Below, piece after piece: positions 35,207-46,964 of a stretch of 64,000 nucleotides of DNA (the first letter of the stretch is position 1; each line of letters begins with the position of its first letter). Where the stretch lies: NCBI GenBank assembly GCA_039621445.1, contig CP154955.1, positions 47,786,086-47,850,085 on the forward strand, read 5' to 3'. A program made the translations under genes and the position numbers. Under the pieces are notes generated by a model. That model worked only from the letters and a program-made list of their open reading frames with translations. It was not told the origin of the DNA and searched no databases. This DNA is from Euglena gracilis. Taxonomy: Eukaryota > Euglenida > Euglenophyceae > Euglenales.

Positions 35207-35620
35207 ATGGATGGATGGAGGGATGGATGGATGGATGGATGGATGGATGGATGGATGGATGGATGGATGGATGGATGGATGGATGGATGGATGGATGGAT
35301 GGATGGATGGATGGATGGAGGGATGGCTGTACATACGTACGTATGTATATCTGTTTGTCTGTCTCTCTATCTGTCTGTCTATCTGTCCGTCTGGTTTGCC
35401 TGCTTGTCTGTCTGACAATCAGTCTGACTGTCTGTCTGGATATATGTGTATGTATGCAGGTGTGGATGTATGTATGCATGGATCAATGTATGCATGGATG
35501 GATAAATAGATGGAATGACTTGTGAATGGATGGATGGGTGGGTGGGTGGGTGGGTGGGGTGGACGGATGGACAGATGATGGATGAATGGATATATATGGA
35601 TGTCTATGTGAACCTCTATG
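35207..35620. repeat. (ATGG)n microsatellite and tetranucleotide-like tail
   Basis: About 27 ATGG units (35207-35316) are followed by degenerate TCTG/TGTC, GTAT and GGTGGGTG blocks to about 35620. Repeated MDGW/HPSI frames are artefacts. Confidence 0.9.
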
Positions 35621-35894
35621 AACATAAACAAACACATGCAACAAGTCCGTGTATATGTGTGTATGTACACATGTGGACGTAAAAATTTGTGTGTATGATC
35701 ACATCTGCATGTATGTGTACATGGCAACTGGATGCTTAATGCCCCCGAAGCCATCAAGCATTCCCAGGGGGGTTTGAAAAATTTTGTGTTATTGATGGAG
35801 TAGGATTGGAGGTATGACCCAAGCAAAAAATTGTCTCCCTTTTTTTCAAAAGAAATTCTGTTGGACAGGCAAAAAGGGTTCATTTTTGGGGTCA

Positions 35895-36470
35895 AAAAAT
35901 TGAAAAATTCAAAATATCTCGAAAACGCTGGGGAGTTGAGAAAAAGTAAAGAGGACCTCATTCCACAACTTTGGGACCCCTATCCACCGGTATGCACGGT
36001 TTGGGCCAACTCCCTGCCTGGGCCGAGATATGGTCGTTTGTGGTTTCGCAATGGGGGGGGGACTCTGCCATTTGCAGCCCAAAGCAGGCCAAAAAAAAGA
36101 GTTTTTGCAAAATATCTCCAAAATGGTGGGGAGCTGAAAAAGATGTCCGGAGACCTTTTCGAAGCCCTTGGAACGCCCTATCTACTGCTATTTTGATTTC
36201 CCCGCAACTCCAGCCCGAGATACGGCCGTTTTTCGGTCCAGATGGTCGTTCTGTACACCTATCCCACTGTCTGACTTGGCCGCTTTCAGGGGTGGGAAGT
36301 CAAGAAATCAATGTTTTCAAAATTTCTCGAAAATGATGAAAATAAAAAGAAACGTCCGGAGACCTAATTTGAAGCCCTTGGAATGCCCCATCTACCGGTG
36401 TTTTGACCCGCAACTCCCTGCCTAGCCTGAGATAAGGCCATTTTTCGGCCAATTTTGGACATTTTGTACG
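35895..36470 (+). repeat. Three tandem CCGGAGA-family units
   Basis: Three diverged units of about 200 bp each start near ATATCTC(G/C)AAAA and run through GTCCGGAGACC, GAAGCCCTTGGAA and CAACTCC to GAGATA.GGCCGTTT. Single dispersed copies lie at 14000-14145 (inverted) and 20462-20610. Confidence 0.7.
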
Positions 36471-36534
36471 CTTTTCCAATATCCGACTTAGCCGTTTTTT
36501 TTTGGACAAAAAAAAGTTGGAAAAAAAATCGAAA

Positions 36535-36785
36535 AAAAATGCCCAAAACCATGTTTTTTGGCCTCCCGGACCCGGAAAAGGTGTTTTTGGGCCGAAAATG
36601 AGCGTTTTTTTTTCAAGCCGCTGGCCCCCTGTTTTGGGCCTGAATCCCATGGACTTTGGGTCATTTTCGGGTCAAAAAAAAATTCAAAAAATCGAAAAAA
36701 AATTCTTTGCCAAAACGATGATTTTTTTGCCTCTGGGACGCGGAAAAGGTGTTTTTGAGCTGAAAATGAGCGTTTTTTCAACCCC
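36535..36785. repeat. Two-copy tandem repeat, about 180 bp apart
   Basis: The words GGAAAAGGTGTTTTTG and AAAATGAGCGTTTTTT occur in both copies (near 36574 and 36742). They are followed by a strongly GC-rich stretch (36790-36900) of GGGCCGGGC words. Confidence 0.7.
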
Positions 36786-37134
36786 ACATCCCCGGCCCAG
36801 GCTGGGCAGCCAGCCGAGCCGCCGTCCGGGCCGGGCCAGGCTGCCGGCCGCCGGCCGGGCCGGGCCGGGCGGGGCCAGACCGCCGGGCCGCCGGCGAACT
36901 CAGCCTAACCCTAACACAAAAGGCTCAGCTCTACGTCACACCCTGGTAAGGAGTTCGGTATATTTTTAGGACAAACTTATGGATTTATTGTTAGGTGTAC
37001 AAGTTAGGCCTAAAAGCTAGGCTGAACTCCTAACCCTAACCCTAACTCTACTGTTTCAATAACCTAAGTTTTTCTGCCATTCCCAGCTTAATGCCTGCCC
37101 CGGGGGGGGATGCGGCATTAAACATCCAGCTGCT

Positions 37135-37135
37135 G

Positions 37136-37167
<32 letters not shown>

Positions 37168-37320
37168 TATATATATGTATATATATGTATATATATATAG
37201 ATATATATACATATATATGTATATATATATGTATATATATGTATATATATACATGTATGTATGTACATGTATGCATGCACATATACACATAGAAAAATAC
37301 ATGTGTACATATATCCAATT
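37135..37320. repeat. (TA)n, (CA)n, (ATATGT)n compound microsatellite
   Basis: TATATA, then about 11 CA units, then ATATATGTATAT units to about 37320. Confidence 0.9.
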
Positions 37321-37849
37321 TTCACACATAAAACCCCCTCCCAAATAGTATTGCACTGCAACACTATTGGGCGGCCGTCTCCGGCAGCGGGGGTGCAGCA
37401 CTATTTGGTCCCTATTTGCACCACAGGCACCCTTTTGCCTGCTCAATGTCCTACTCTGAGGCCAGCGAGGTGCACTCCGGTCATTTGGTTCATCTTTGGA
37501 CGACTTCCGTGTTCGGGTGGGAGTTCGCCCCCTTTCCCCTCTGTGGGTTACAAAAGGTGCCTGCAGGAGGCTGCCACGCATTTCACATTGCTATGTTTTG
37601 GGGGGTGCAGCACTGCTGGACGCTTGCTTCATCCAGGCGGGGGTGCAGCACTATTTGGACCCGCAGCTCTATTGGCCCCACAGCAGGGAGAGGGGTTTAC
37701 ATATACATATCCAAGCGTACATACACACACGAGCCAAGTTATATTACGCATATATGCATCCATAGAAATAATAAAGATATGATACAGACATATCTTTAAA
37801 AATCTTTTAAAAAAAATGGGGCAGTGAGAGGGAGGGAGGGGAGGGCTGC
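37321..37849. other. Intron sequence with GTGCAGCACTATT words
   Basis: The word GGGGGTGCAGCACTATTTGG occurs near 37389 and 37640, and variants near 37354 and 37602, giving a loose tandem arrangement. No gene is seen. Confidence 0.45.
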
Positions 37850-37909
37850 CTGACGGACTGGCAGAGGGGGACTCGCTGGGGCTCGGCATAGGTGAGGGCG
37901 AGGTCGACT
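37850..37909 (-). CDS. Ser/Pro mini-exon 18 (60 nt, GC donor)
   Basis: GTCCCAG acceptor, phase 1-1. Encodes STSPSPMPSPSESPSASPS, junction residue Glu. The donor position reads CAG|GCAGCC, making this the only member with GC in place of GT. GC-AG introns exist, but the exon could also be inactive. Confidence 0.7.
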
Positions 37910-38969
37910 CTGGGACAAAAAAAATGAAGCAAATGTTGTCCCCCACGCCTTTGAACCACAAGGCTCGGCACCAGAAGCGGGATCCATGGATGTCCCTGGT
38001 GCGTATCTCTGAGATGTCTCTGGAGGGATACATCCCAGGTAGAGGTATGGGTTTGGTGATCCGGGTGGGTCCCGGGACGGACGGAGAGTCGGGACAAAAT
38101 GGCACCTTCGTCAAGGGTGGTTCTTCTTCTACTTCGGATCAAGCACCAAAAATTTTGGACCCGAACGCAGTGTAGTGGTTCCCCGAGCCCCCCCCCCCAA
38201 GGCGGTTGGGTGGAGACCTTCCGGCCCCTCAAGATTGGTTTGGGGCAGACCGTTGCTTACCGATCCCCCAGGGTCACTGCCCCCCCCCAAAACCAACAAC
38301 CAACAACCAGTCAGTCAATTATTAAAAACTAGTCACCCAGTTTCTCCCCCTGGGGTCACCTCAACTCGGCCAAAACAATGGATTTCGGCCAGAATCTCCA
38401 AAAAAACTCACCGCGGCCGCAGCGCCAAGCGCCAAGCGGGAAAAGTCATCAATGCGGGGTCTGGGGCTTGACTGGCTGGAAGAATGGCTGGCAGCTTGAA
38501 CGACGCTCTGACCTCAATCTTGTCACATACCTCCCATTAAACAGCTCATTACAATCATTCAAAAATGGAGGGGGAGTCAAACACTCAAAAAAAAAAAACT
38601 GGGGGAAATCGAACGAACTTGAAATGTATTCTTCTCGCGTTGCTGACCAGCGCTTTTAACCTGATGGCTGGATTCTGCAAACTGCTCGCACGTCATCTGC
38701 AATATTAATACTGCTCAGTCCCCTAGCTTGTTCGATGGCAAACCACCTCAGTTACCATCCTTTCTTTCGTCTGACCATCTGTTTCTGAGAGGATATGAAC
38801 TGATGGATCCAATGTATTGGAATTGGGGTTAGAAACAAAGTATGGGTTAGAGCTCAACGGGGAAAGTCGGAAGTCCAGCCCAAAGTTCAGGTGTTTGGCT
38901 GTGAAACGGCACCAACTATGCCCTGTTCCCGTACACCGGGGAAAGGAAAGCAGCGGCCCCACACGGCAC
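37910..38969. other. Intron sequence, no gene
   Basis: Intron between mini-exons 17 and 18. Contains a C-run repeat near 38190 and an A run near 38588. Nothing else is recognised. Confidence 0.5.
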
Positions 38970-39029
38970 CTGATGCGCTCTCGGACGGGGACCCGCTGGG
39001 GGAGGGCGGCGGTGACTCCGAAGGAGAGC
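38970..39029 (-). CDS. Ser/Pro mini-exon 17 (60 nt)
   Basis: GCCGCAG acceptor, GTGCCGTG donor, phase 1-1. Encodes SPSESPPPSPSGSPSESAS, junction residue Gly. Confidence 0.85.
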
Positions 39030-39786
39030 CTGCGGCAAGGGCGAGGACGTTCCGGAGGACCAAAATACACCTCCGGTGCACAGCTGTGGACATTCTGGTT
39101 TTTTTTTCTTTTGGCCAATTTTGGGGGTTGGTTTTTGGATGGGTGGGTGGGTGGTTGACCGGGGGGGGGGGGCTCATGCGTGGGGGGTTTTTTGGGGGGG
39201 GGGGGGGGAACAGAGTGGGTGGGTGGGTGGGTTTGGGTCTGGGAGATGCACTCGGGGGGGGGGGGGGTCAGTAAGTTGCGCACCCTCCCGCCCCTGATGG
39301 TAACCCGTGGTCTGAACATGTTTCTAGCATTGGCAAGGTCGCAGCACCCGATGGAGGCCCATCCATCCCCCCCCATTGCAGATCGAGCTGTCCTTCGAGG
39401 TACGATTTCACAGCGCCAACGCCTTCTAAAAAACCGCAAAATCATTTTGAACACGCGTCTGTGGCAAAGCAACAAAAATGCAGCCTGAAAATCTACGGTC
39501 AGCATCACATCTCCAGGACGACACATTCACTGGTGGCACAGGCAGAGGGAGCGGATGCCTCACCCCCGTAGGCAGGAGTGGATATCCCTGGGTGAAGAAA
39601 TGGATTACAATTTATGAATTCCACTAATGAAAACAATTTATGAATGTATGAATGGGTCAGGGTAATGCACCTAAAACCGGTTGATCCTCACATCTCAAAC
39701 CCTGCCCATTACCCTATCCTCAACCCCAATTCTAACCTGACTCAAATCCCCCACTCCACCAACAGTGGAGGAAGACACGGCAGGAC

Positions 39787-39835
39787 CTGACGCACTGAGA
39801 GAGGGGGAAGCGCTGGGCGATGGGGTCGGGGACTC
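39787..39835 (-). pseudogene. Degenerate Ser/Pro mini-exon 16
   Basis: The 3' part is intact (SPTPSPSASPSLSAS, then GTCCTG donor), but the usual first 12 nt and the AG acceptor are missing. The sequence upstream reads GGAATAAAATGGAG. Using the internal GAG as acceptor would shift the frame. A MITE begins 15 bp upstream. Most likely this exon is skipped. Confidence 0.7.
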
Positions 39836-39850
39836 CATTTTATTCCAATT

Positions 39851-40299
39851 CAGGGATTTTCTTGAGAACCCCCCAGAGGGGTCCAGCCTCCGGCTGGCAA
39901 AAAGGCTGTTGGCTGGACCCCCCCCGGGGGGGGGGGGGGGTCCGGGGCTGGAGCGGGCTGGGCTGAGCTGGGTCGATGAAAACCAAAATTCTCTAACACA
40001 TTTTTGCCGTTTTCGACCTTTTGATGGATGGTTCTGGATCAAGGCTGGGGGGCTGTAATGGAGAAAGCTGTTATGAGGGGAAAATGCAGGGATAGGTGAG
40101 CTGGGCAGCCCCTTTGGCTGGCCCGGCCTGCGGCTGGCTGGCCCGGCCCCCGGCCGGGGTGGCCCCACCTTTGTTCCGCTCGACCCCCCCCCCGGGGGCT
40201 CCCAGCCCGAATTTGGGCTGCTGGCTGGATTCGAGCTGCTGGCTGGCTGGACCCCCCCCCATGAGATGCTTAGAAAAAACCCGGCTTAGAAAACCCCTG
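39851..40299. mobile_element. hAT-like MITE with 8-bp target duplication (7/8)
   Basis: The left end CAGGGATTTTCTTGAGAACC and the right end CTTAGAAAACCCCTG are inverted repeats. The flanks TTCCAATT and TTCCAATA match at 7 of 8. The 449-bp body is a close relative of 44612-45064. Removing it rejoins ATTCCAATATTTTC, a sequence also present uninterrupted at 57369. Confidence 0.85.
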
Positions 40300-40710
<411 letters not shown>

Positions 40711-40847
40711 AACAACTCTGCTGAAAATACCCCCCCAATTGGACTAGTTCAGAGAAGCGAGCTGGCCGTGCTTCCTTCTTCCTGCAACTATGATCCTTGG
40801 CTGACAACACATGACAACGCAGCTGAGAACAAGACAGAGCGGCGGAC

Positions 40848-41217
40848 CTACCCGCCCAACCTTTAAAACAGCCCTGGGTGTGAGTAAAGAACAAACACAA
40901 AACAGACCCGAAGCACTCTCAGAGGGGGATCCACTGGGCGACGGTGTCGGTGACTCCGATGGCGAGACTGGGAATGAGAGGTGGACGGCCAGAACTTAAA
41001 AAATGCGAGCAAAAATTTGGTTCATTCCCAAGCACAGCACGTAATAAAGTTGAAAAGGGACTATTCGGTTGAGAAACTTGCTCAATATCAAAATTTAATC
41101 ACAGTAGCCTATAATAACAATGAGAATATATATCATACATACAAAGAAAACATGTGTAGCTCCTGCTGCAAGCGTGTCTATCGTTCATTCAACGTTCGTT
41201 CGAAACAAAGTTTAAAA
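40848..41217. repeat. Duplicated exon-plus-intron block, copy 1
   Basis: Nearly colinear with 59214-59580, including mini-exon 15 (here) and 6 (there), CGCCCAACCTTTAAAA, GAGAAACTTGCTCAATATCA and TGTAGCTCCTGCTGCAAG. It shows the array grows by copying exons with their flanks. Confidence 0.85.
40908..40967 (-). CDS. Ser/Pro mini-exon 15 (60 nt)
   Basis: TCCCAG acceptor, GTCTG donor, phase 1-1. Encodes SPSESPTPSPSGSPSESAS, junction residue Val. Same peptide as mini-exons 6 and 13. Confidence 0.9.
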
Positions 41218-42246
41218 TTGGTTTTGTTCCCTCATTGAAGGGGATGAAAAGGATGGATAATGGACAAGTGTCGATGCAGGTATTACTTTAATAAAAAAAA
41301 ACCTTTAAAAAACCTTGATCTTCTTGGTCGAAATGACTTTAACTACCTTAAAAAATCTACTCTTAAAATCTTTAACGAAACGCCTTGAAAATCACTGTGA
41401 CAAAATCTTACTTGCCAAATAAAAAGGAACCGCAAAATCTCGAAAACGAGCAAAATTCATGGCATTGCTCAAACATTGTCCATCCGCTTAAACTTGAAAA
41501 AAAAAATGGGTTTTGACTTTGATTTGACTTTCCTTGCTTTTGGACTCCATTCAAATGCCTGGATGGTCCTTAAAAATTAGAATTTTCGAAGAAAAAAAAC
41601 TTATAACCTTAAAACCTTAAACGCTGTTTAAAAGAAACATCAAAAAACCTAAAAAATAAGAATTTTCCCTTGAACCCCAGGCCAACAACCAGAGGGGAGG
41701 GGTCGCTGGAATGGTGGTCCTTTGCTTCCCCTGCCCCCAGGGTTCGACATCCGGGCAGGCAGGGGGACTTCCAGTCCAAAAGGGAGGGGGAGTGAAGCAA
41801 CATGCCCCTCCCCCACCCAACACGCCCTCTCTCTATCAAACCCTGCCTGCCTCCCCCTTCTGTGGGAATTGCAGTATCATTGCAGTCCCAGTCAGAAGGC
41901 AGGCAGGGTGGGGAAGGCAGGAGGGTGGGGAAGCGTAGGAGACCGGTGCACAAATGCAGCGAATCGAGGCAAAGAAAGTCAGGGACAGTGAAAGCAGAAA
42001 AAAAATGCGGTAAATGTTTGATCCATCGAACAATTTGAAAGAAAAAGAAAAATTTATACCAAACCTCTCAAATTTCTCTGTGAATTGGAGGTGCAAAATA
42101 ATCCCATTCAAGCTGAAAACTGTCGTAAAGGCAAACTCACGATATTGTCAGAAAGGTTGTTGCCAAGGAATATGATGCAAGCAACGATATTCAGGACAAC
42201 TGGACAGTGTTTGGGACTGCAGGATAATAACAACCTGTGCTCAGAC
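41218..42246. other. Intron sequence, no gene
   Basis: AT-rich sequence (41220-41640) with many CCTTAAAA words, then a short GC-rich patch near 41690-41940. No splice pair or motif is supported. Confidence 0.5.
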
Positions 42247-42306
42247 CTGAAGCACTCTCGGAGGGGGAGTCGCTGGGCGACGGTGTTGGTGACTCCGATG
42301 GTGAGA
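42247..42306 (-). CDS. Ser/Pro mini-exon 14 (60 nt)
   Basis: TTCCAG acceptor, GTCTGAGC donor, phase 1-1. Encodes SPSESPTPSPSDSPSESAS, junction residue Val. It precedes a short intron to exon 15 and follows a 6.9-kb intron. Confidence 0.9.
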
Positions 42307-42594
42307 CTGGAAATGAAAAATTGCCAGAAAATGAGAATTGGGCAGCACAAACGCACGCGCGCACGCACGCAAATGGTCAATCAAGGTTCTGAATTTGGAT
42401 ATGAATTGTCAACACAGGAGCCCTGAATTTTCTGGGATTGTAGAATTTTTCTCGAATTGCCAAATTTCAAGCATGTTCATAGAATACATAAAAACAAATA
42501 TTATACATGTGTATACACATATGTGTGTCTGTGTGTGGCATGTATGCATATGTAGATACCTGTACAAACACATCTAACTAACATCATAACCTAA

Positions 42595-42845
42595 GCCCTG
42601 TCCTGCACACGCTCCGCGAATGCCGCCAATGCCGACGCGATTTTCCAGCGTAGGGGTATTTTTTTGAGCAACCTGATTGATTCGGGGAATGCCCGATGGC
42701 TCCCCGGATGGCCATTCAACCCGTGTACGTGCTGCCCCGGGTCGGAACTCCCGCTTTCGCTTCGGGGCAAGAGATGGGTGTTTGGCCCCGCCCGCGTCTT
42801 GGCACCGCAGTCGCGAAAGCCCGTGCGTACGCAGGGCCTACATGC
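42595..42845. other. GC-rich island in a large intron, unexplained
   Basis: This 250-bp block lacks G/C runs and differs in texture from the intron around it. It has an open plus frame (GNARWLPGWPFNPCTCCPG) and an open minus frame. No splice pair or motif is clear. It may be a foreign or relic segment. Confidence 0.3.
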
Positions 42846-42865
42846 TTGTATACATAAATACACAT

Positions 42866-42902
<37 letters not shown>

Positions 42903-43739
42903 TAATATACGTATACAGCGAAAAAGAACCTCCAGAGAGGGGGGCTCGTATGGGCTCGTATCCTCGGTGCCGACCTTCCCCGAAAGTTGGGGTTATTTCA
43001 CGGGATAGGGTTAGGTTCCAACTGGATTCCCAGCGGTCCACCATTTTTGGAATTTGGGCAGATGTTAGGCCGCATTTCGGACAGAGTTGAGCCCAATTCA
43101 GGCCGGATTCAGGTAAAATGTTGGCGAAAATGCGCCGTCAAAAGGGGACCTAACTCCTGCCCGAAATTTTCTCTAAATATGGACAATTTTCGGCACGCCG
43201 ATCTCAAAACTGACCCTATTTCTAAAAATTAAGCAAACGTCAGCCCTGCATCTGATTAAAATTGCACGATCCCGCCCAGGGCGGTCCTAATTAAAAAAAA
43301 TTAAAATTAAATTAAACAAAACTTAAGCAAATTAAAAAACTCCGCTGTCCCAACACACCCAGTGAAAAATATACAGGAAAATGGGCAAGAAAATTTGGCA
43401 TTTTTCAGCGAGAACAGGTCGACATCAGGAAAAAAATTGATTCCTGGCACCCTTGGACCATCGTCCATCCACCCAAAACATCAAAAACTGTGTTTTTCGA
43501 CTTTTTAATTTTTGCCCCCGTTCAAGTCCCAGTCTGGCCCTTAGCCGGCCCTTTGGCCGAAAGGGGGGGCGGTCCTTAAGGAAATAAAAAAAAAATCCTG
43601 CCCCTTAAAGACCGCCCTGATCCCGCCGCATCACCCAGGCGCCGTGGATCCAAAAAGTCCAACAGCGGGAACCAGGGTCTGCCAGACAACCCCACCCCTG
43701 GAGATGCTTAATGGCACACAGGCCATTAATAATATTGTT
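42846..43739. other. Intron sequence with short (TA)n, no gene
   Basis: TACATATATATATA at 42860-42915, then GGGTTAGGTTCC words near 43010. Two GCCCAGGGCGG/GGGCGGTCC words (43276, 43568) flank AT-rich sequence. Confidence 0.45.
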
Positions 43740-44445
<706 letters not shown>

Positions 44446-44611
44446 GGTGGATGAATGAATACGTGTAAGGACGCATGGATGGATAATCTCAAAAGGTGCA
44501 AAGGAAAATAAACTTACCCGCCCCCCCCCCCTGTCGTATGACCGGGTTCCTGCAACCTCTGACCGGGGGGTGGCGTAACACCCCCATAACCTGCAACCTG
44601 TGACTGGGGGG

Positions 44612-45064
44612 CAGGGGTTTTCTTAAGGACCCCGGGGGGGGGGCCAGCCTCCGGCTGGCAAAAAGGCTGCTGGCTGGAAATGAGCTGCTGGCTGGACCCC
44701 CCGGGGGGATAGGGGGGGGGGTCCGGGGCTGGAGCGGGCTGGGCTGGGCTGGGTCGATGAAAACCAAGATTCTCTAACACATTTTTGCCGTTTTCGACCT
44801 TTTGATGGATGGTTCTGGATCAAGGCTGGGGGGTTGTGATGGAGGAAGCTGTTATGAGGGGGGGAAAATGCAGGGATAGGTGAGCTGGGCAGCCCATTTG
44901 GCTGGCCCGGCCTCCGGCCGGGCTGGACCCAACTTTATTTCAGTCGACCCCCGGGGGGGGGGCTCCCAGCCCGAATTTGGGCTGCTGGCTGGATTTGAGC
45001 TGCTGGCTGGCTGGACCCCCCCCCCCGGGGGGATGGGGTGCCCTCCGGCTTAAGAAAACCCCTG
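44612..45064. mobile_element. hAT-like MITE with perfect 8-bp target duplication
   Basis: Starts CAGGGGTTTTCTTAAG, ends CTTAAGAAAACCCCTG (16-bp perfect inverted repeats). Flanked by CTGGGGGG at 44604-44611 and 45065-45072. The body is about 90% alike to 39851-40299 by eye (GATGGATGGTTCTGGATCAA, GGGATAGGTGAGCTGGGCAG). Confidence 0.9.
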
Positions 45065-45286
45065 CTGGGGGGTGGTCACAAATGAGGTGGCGGTCGTAGG
45101 TAAGACGGTGTAAAAATTTTCGCAACCTGCAACCTGTGACCAGGGGGGTCATAACACCCCCATGACCTGCAACCCGTGACCGGGGGGTGGTCGTAAATGA
45201 GGGGTGGTTGCACGACAAGGGGGGGGCAGGTATGATTAAAAAATTCTCTAAAGAAGTGCACACAAAAGTCGTTTTGCAGCAACTGA

Positions 45287-46280
45287 GGCGGCGCATCTCG
45301 CACTTAAGAATGTTTTCTTTGTCGATGCGTGCAAATGCTCACATGGCCATTTTTAACCAAAACCCCACAACCTGGCCCCAAAATTGAAAAATGTGAGCAG
45401 GATGTAATGGGGAGCCCCTGAACGCGGAGATGGAAGCCACAGGATGCAATATACACAACAGCCATCATGTGGGTTTTGATCCCTCCAATGGTTCTCTCCT
45501 TAACTTAAGATCCTGAGTGAACGATTTGGAGAGGTGTGCCAAAACCTGAAACGATACCCTTTTCAACTTGAACCAACCCTCGTTCGAGGCCCAGATAGCT
45601 CTTCAACCACCCTTGGAAAATATGCGCCTCAAAAATTCTTAAAACGCCCCAAAAAAAAACTCAAAAAAACGCCTTAAAAAGCCATAAATTCCTTGAAAAT
45701 TTTGATTAAAAAAATTAATAATTCCTGGGGGAAACTGCCCCAATATTTTAACCCGAAAATAAGGCACATTTGCTGAAAATGGATCTGTTTGCTGACTTGA
45801 AAATCCCTGTGCTCAGGGGACATTTAATGCAATACACTGAGACATTTCATTTGCCTTTTGCAGACTTACCTCACAACACCACTTTGAGCACAACACCTCC
45901 ACACACTGCTCTTCTCCTGTTTCTACTCTTCTCTTGTCTCAGAAGTTCCCATTGCCAAGGCTTCAAAATAATTAAAAAAATTGTGTTGGTTTCCACAATT
46001 ACGAAAATCAATCATTTTAATGATTGATTTGGGCAATTGCGCACACCAAAAAACCAACCTTACCAGAAGTTTCAAAAGAGGGGGAACGACAGGAACACAA
46101 TCGAGGTAAAAACCAAAACCACAATTTCGTCGCATTCATTTTCCAGCACCAAACACACTGCCGTAGGAGGCTCTTGGTTGGTTTTTAAGTGGTTGGTGTG
46201 TGCAAATGTGCACATCGTCCATGTGCGCATTTGCACACACCGACGTCATTTATGGTGTTGCGTGGGTGCCACGGAGATTT
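45287..46280. repeat. Repeat C-like element, diverged
   Basis: Starts GGCGGCGCATCTCGCACTTA, AGAATGTTTTCTTTGTCGAT. Contains GGGCAATTGCGCACACC near 46030 and GTGTGCAAATGTGCACAT near 46198. The middle differs from the 7.2- and 12.6-kb copies. Confidence 0.5.
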
Positions 46281-46964
46281 GAACGTCAGCAGAGCATTGA
46301 TGGACAATTTGCCATGGAACTCAACCGGCAACTCGTGGCAGTCATGTGCTTTGTATCCCCCTCATCAACCCCCAGTGGCAGAATTCTCCACCAGTCCGTT
46401 GTTTGCGTGGCAGGTGCACTTCCACTCCTTTCACAGGCCCACTTAGAAAAATTTCAGAAAGCAAGCAAAGGGGCGGACCTGCCACCTCCAGAGCACCACA
46501 TGGCGTTGAAAAAAAAGGGGGTTTTGGTGTTTTTTATTTTTGTTTTCTCACTTACAGAGAGGGTATAGGTCCGGGGGTTTTCTCGCATCATTTTGACCAC
46601 CAAAAAAAAACCAGAACATGGAATTCCCAGGAGAGCCGGGGCCAAAGATGACTCTCGCCCTCACCCCTTGTAAACGCTGGTGCCCAAAATCAATTTTTTT
46701 GTCGGAGTTCAACAATGCACACACCGACCCAAAAAAAAAGCTCCAGTGCGAGATGTGCTGCCCAAGAGCAATTTGTGCAGTGAATTGTGCCGTAGCCATG
46801 GCCCCAATCCGGATAGCCCTCCCGACACTGTTTTTTAACAGAATGTCGACGCTGCTGGTTGTCAATGCGATTGCATGTCCGGACCATAGATTCACTCAGT
46901 GCCCCCCTCCCCGCCGGGGGAAACTCAGTGACCCTGGGGGGGGGGGGTACTGTTCCTAGGCAAG
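46281..46964. other. Intron sequence; one MITE end near 46892
   Basis: CATAGATTCACTCAGTG at 46888 is a left end of the CATAGATTCACTTA family. No gene is seen. Confidence 0.45.

Larger units (their letters stand above)
35755..37080. mobile_element. Long member of the GGGTTAGG inverted-repeat family
   Basis: The left end AAAATTTTGTGTTATTGATG and a right end that reads, in reverse complement, AAAAACTTAGGTTATTGAAA form imperfect inverted repeats. Both match the ends of the 143-bp element at 25290-25432, and the inner right part (GTTAGGTGTACAAGTTAGGC) matches too. The interior has been filled by tandem repeats and a GC-rich block. Confidence 0.5.

Noticed and set aside
35130-35525. MDGW and HPSI repeat frames
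   Set aside because: They are read-through of (ATGG)n.
36900-37050. Telomere-like CCCTAACCCTAACCC words (also 25401)
   Set aside because: There are only two or three units, and they are shared end sequences of an interspersed inverted-repeat element.
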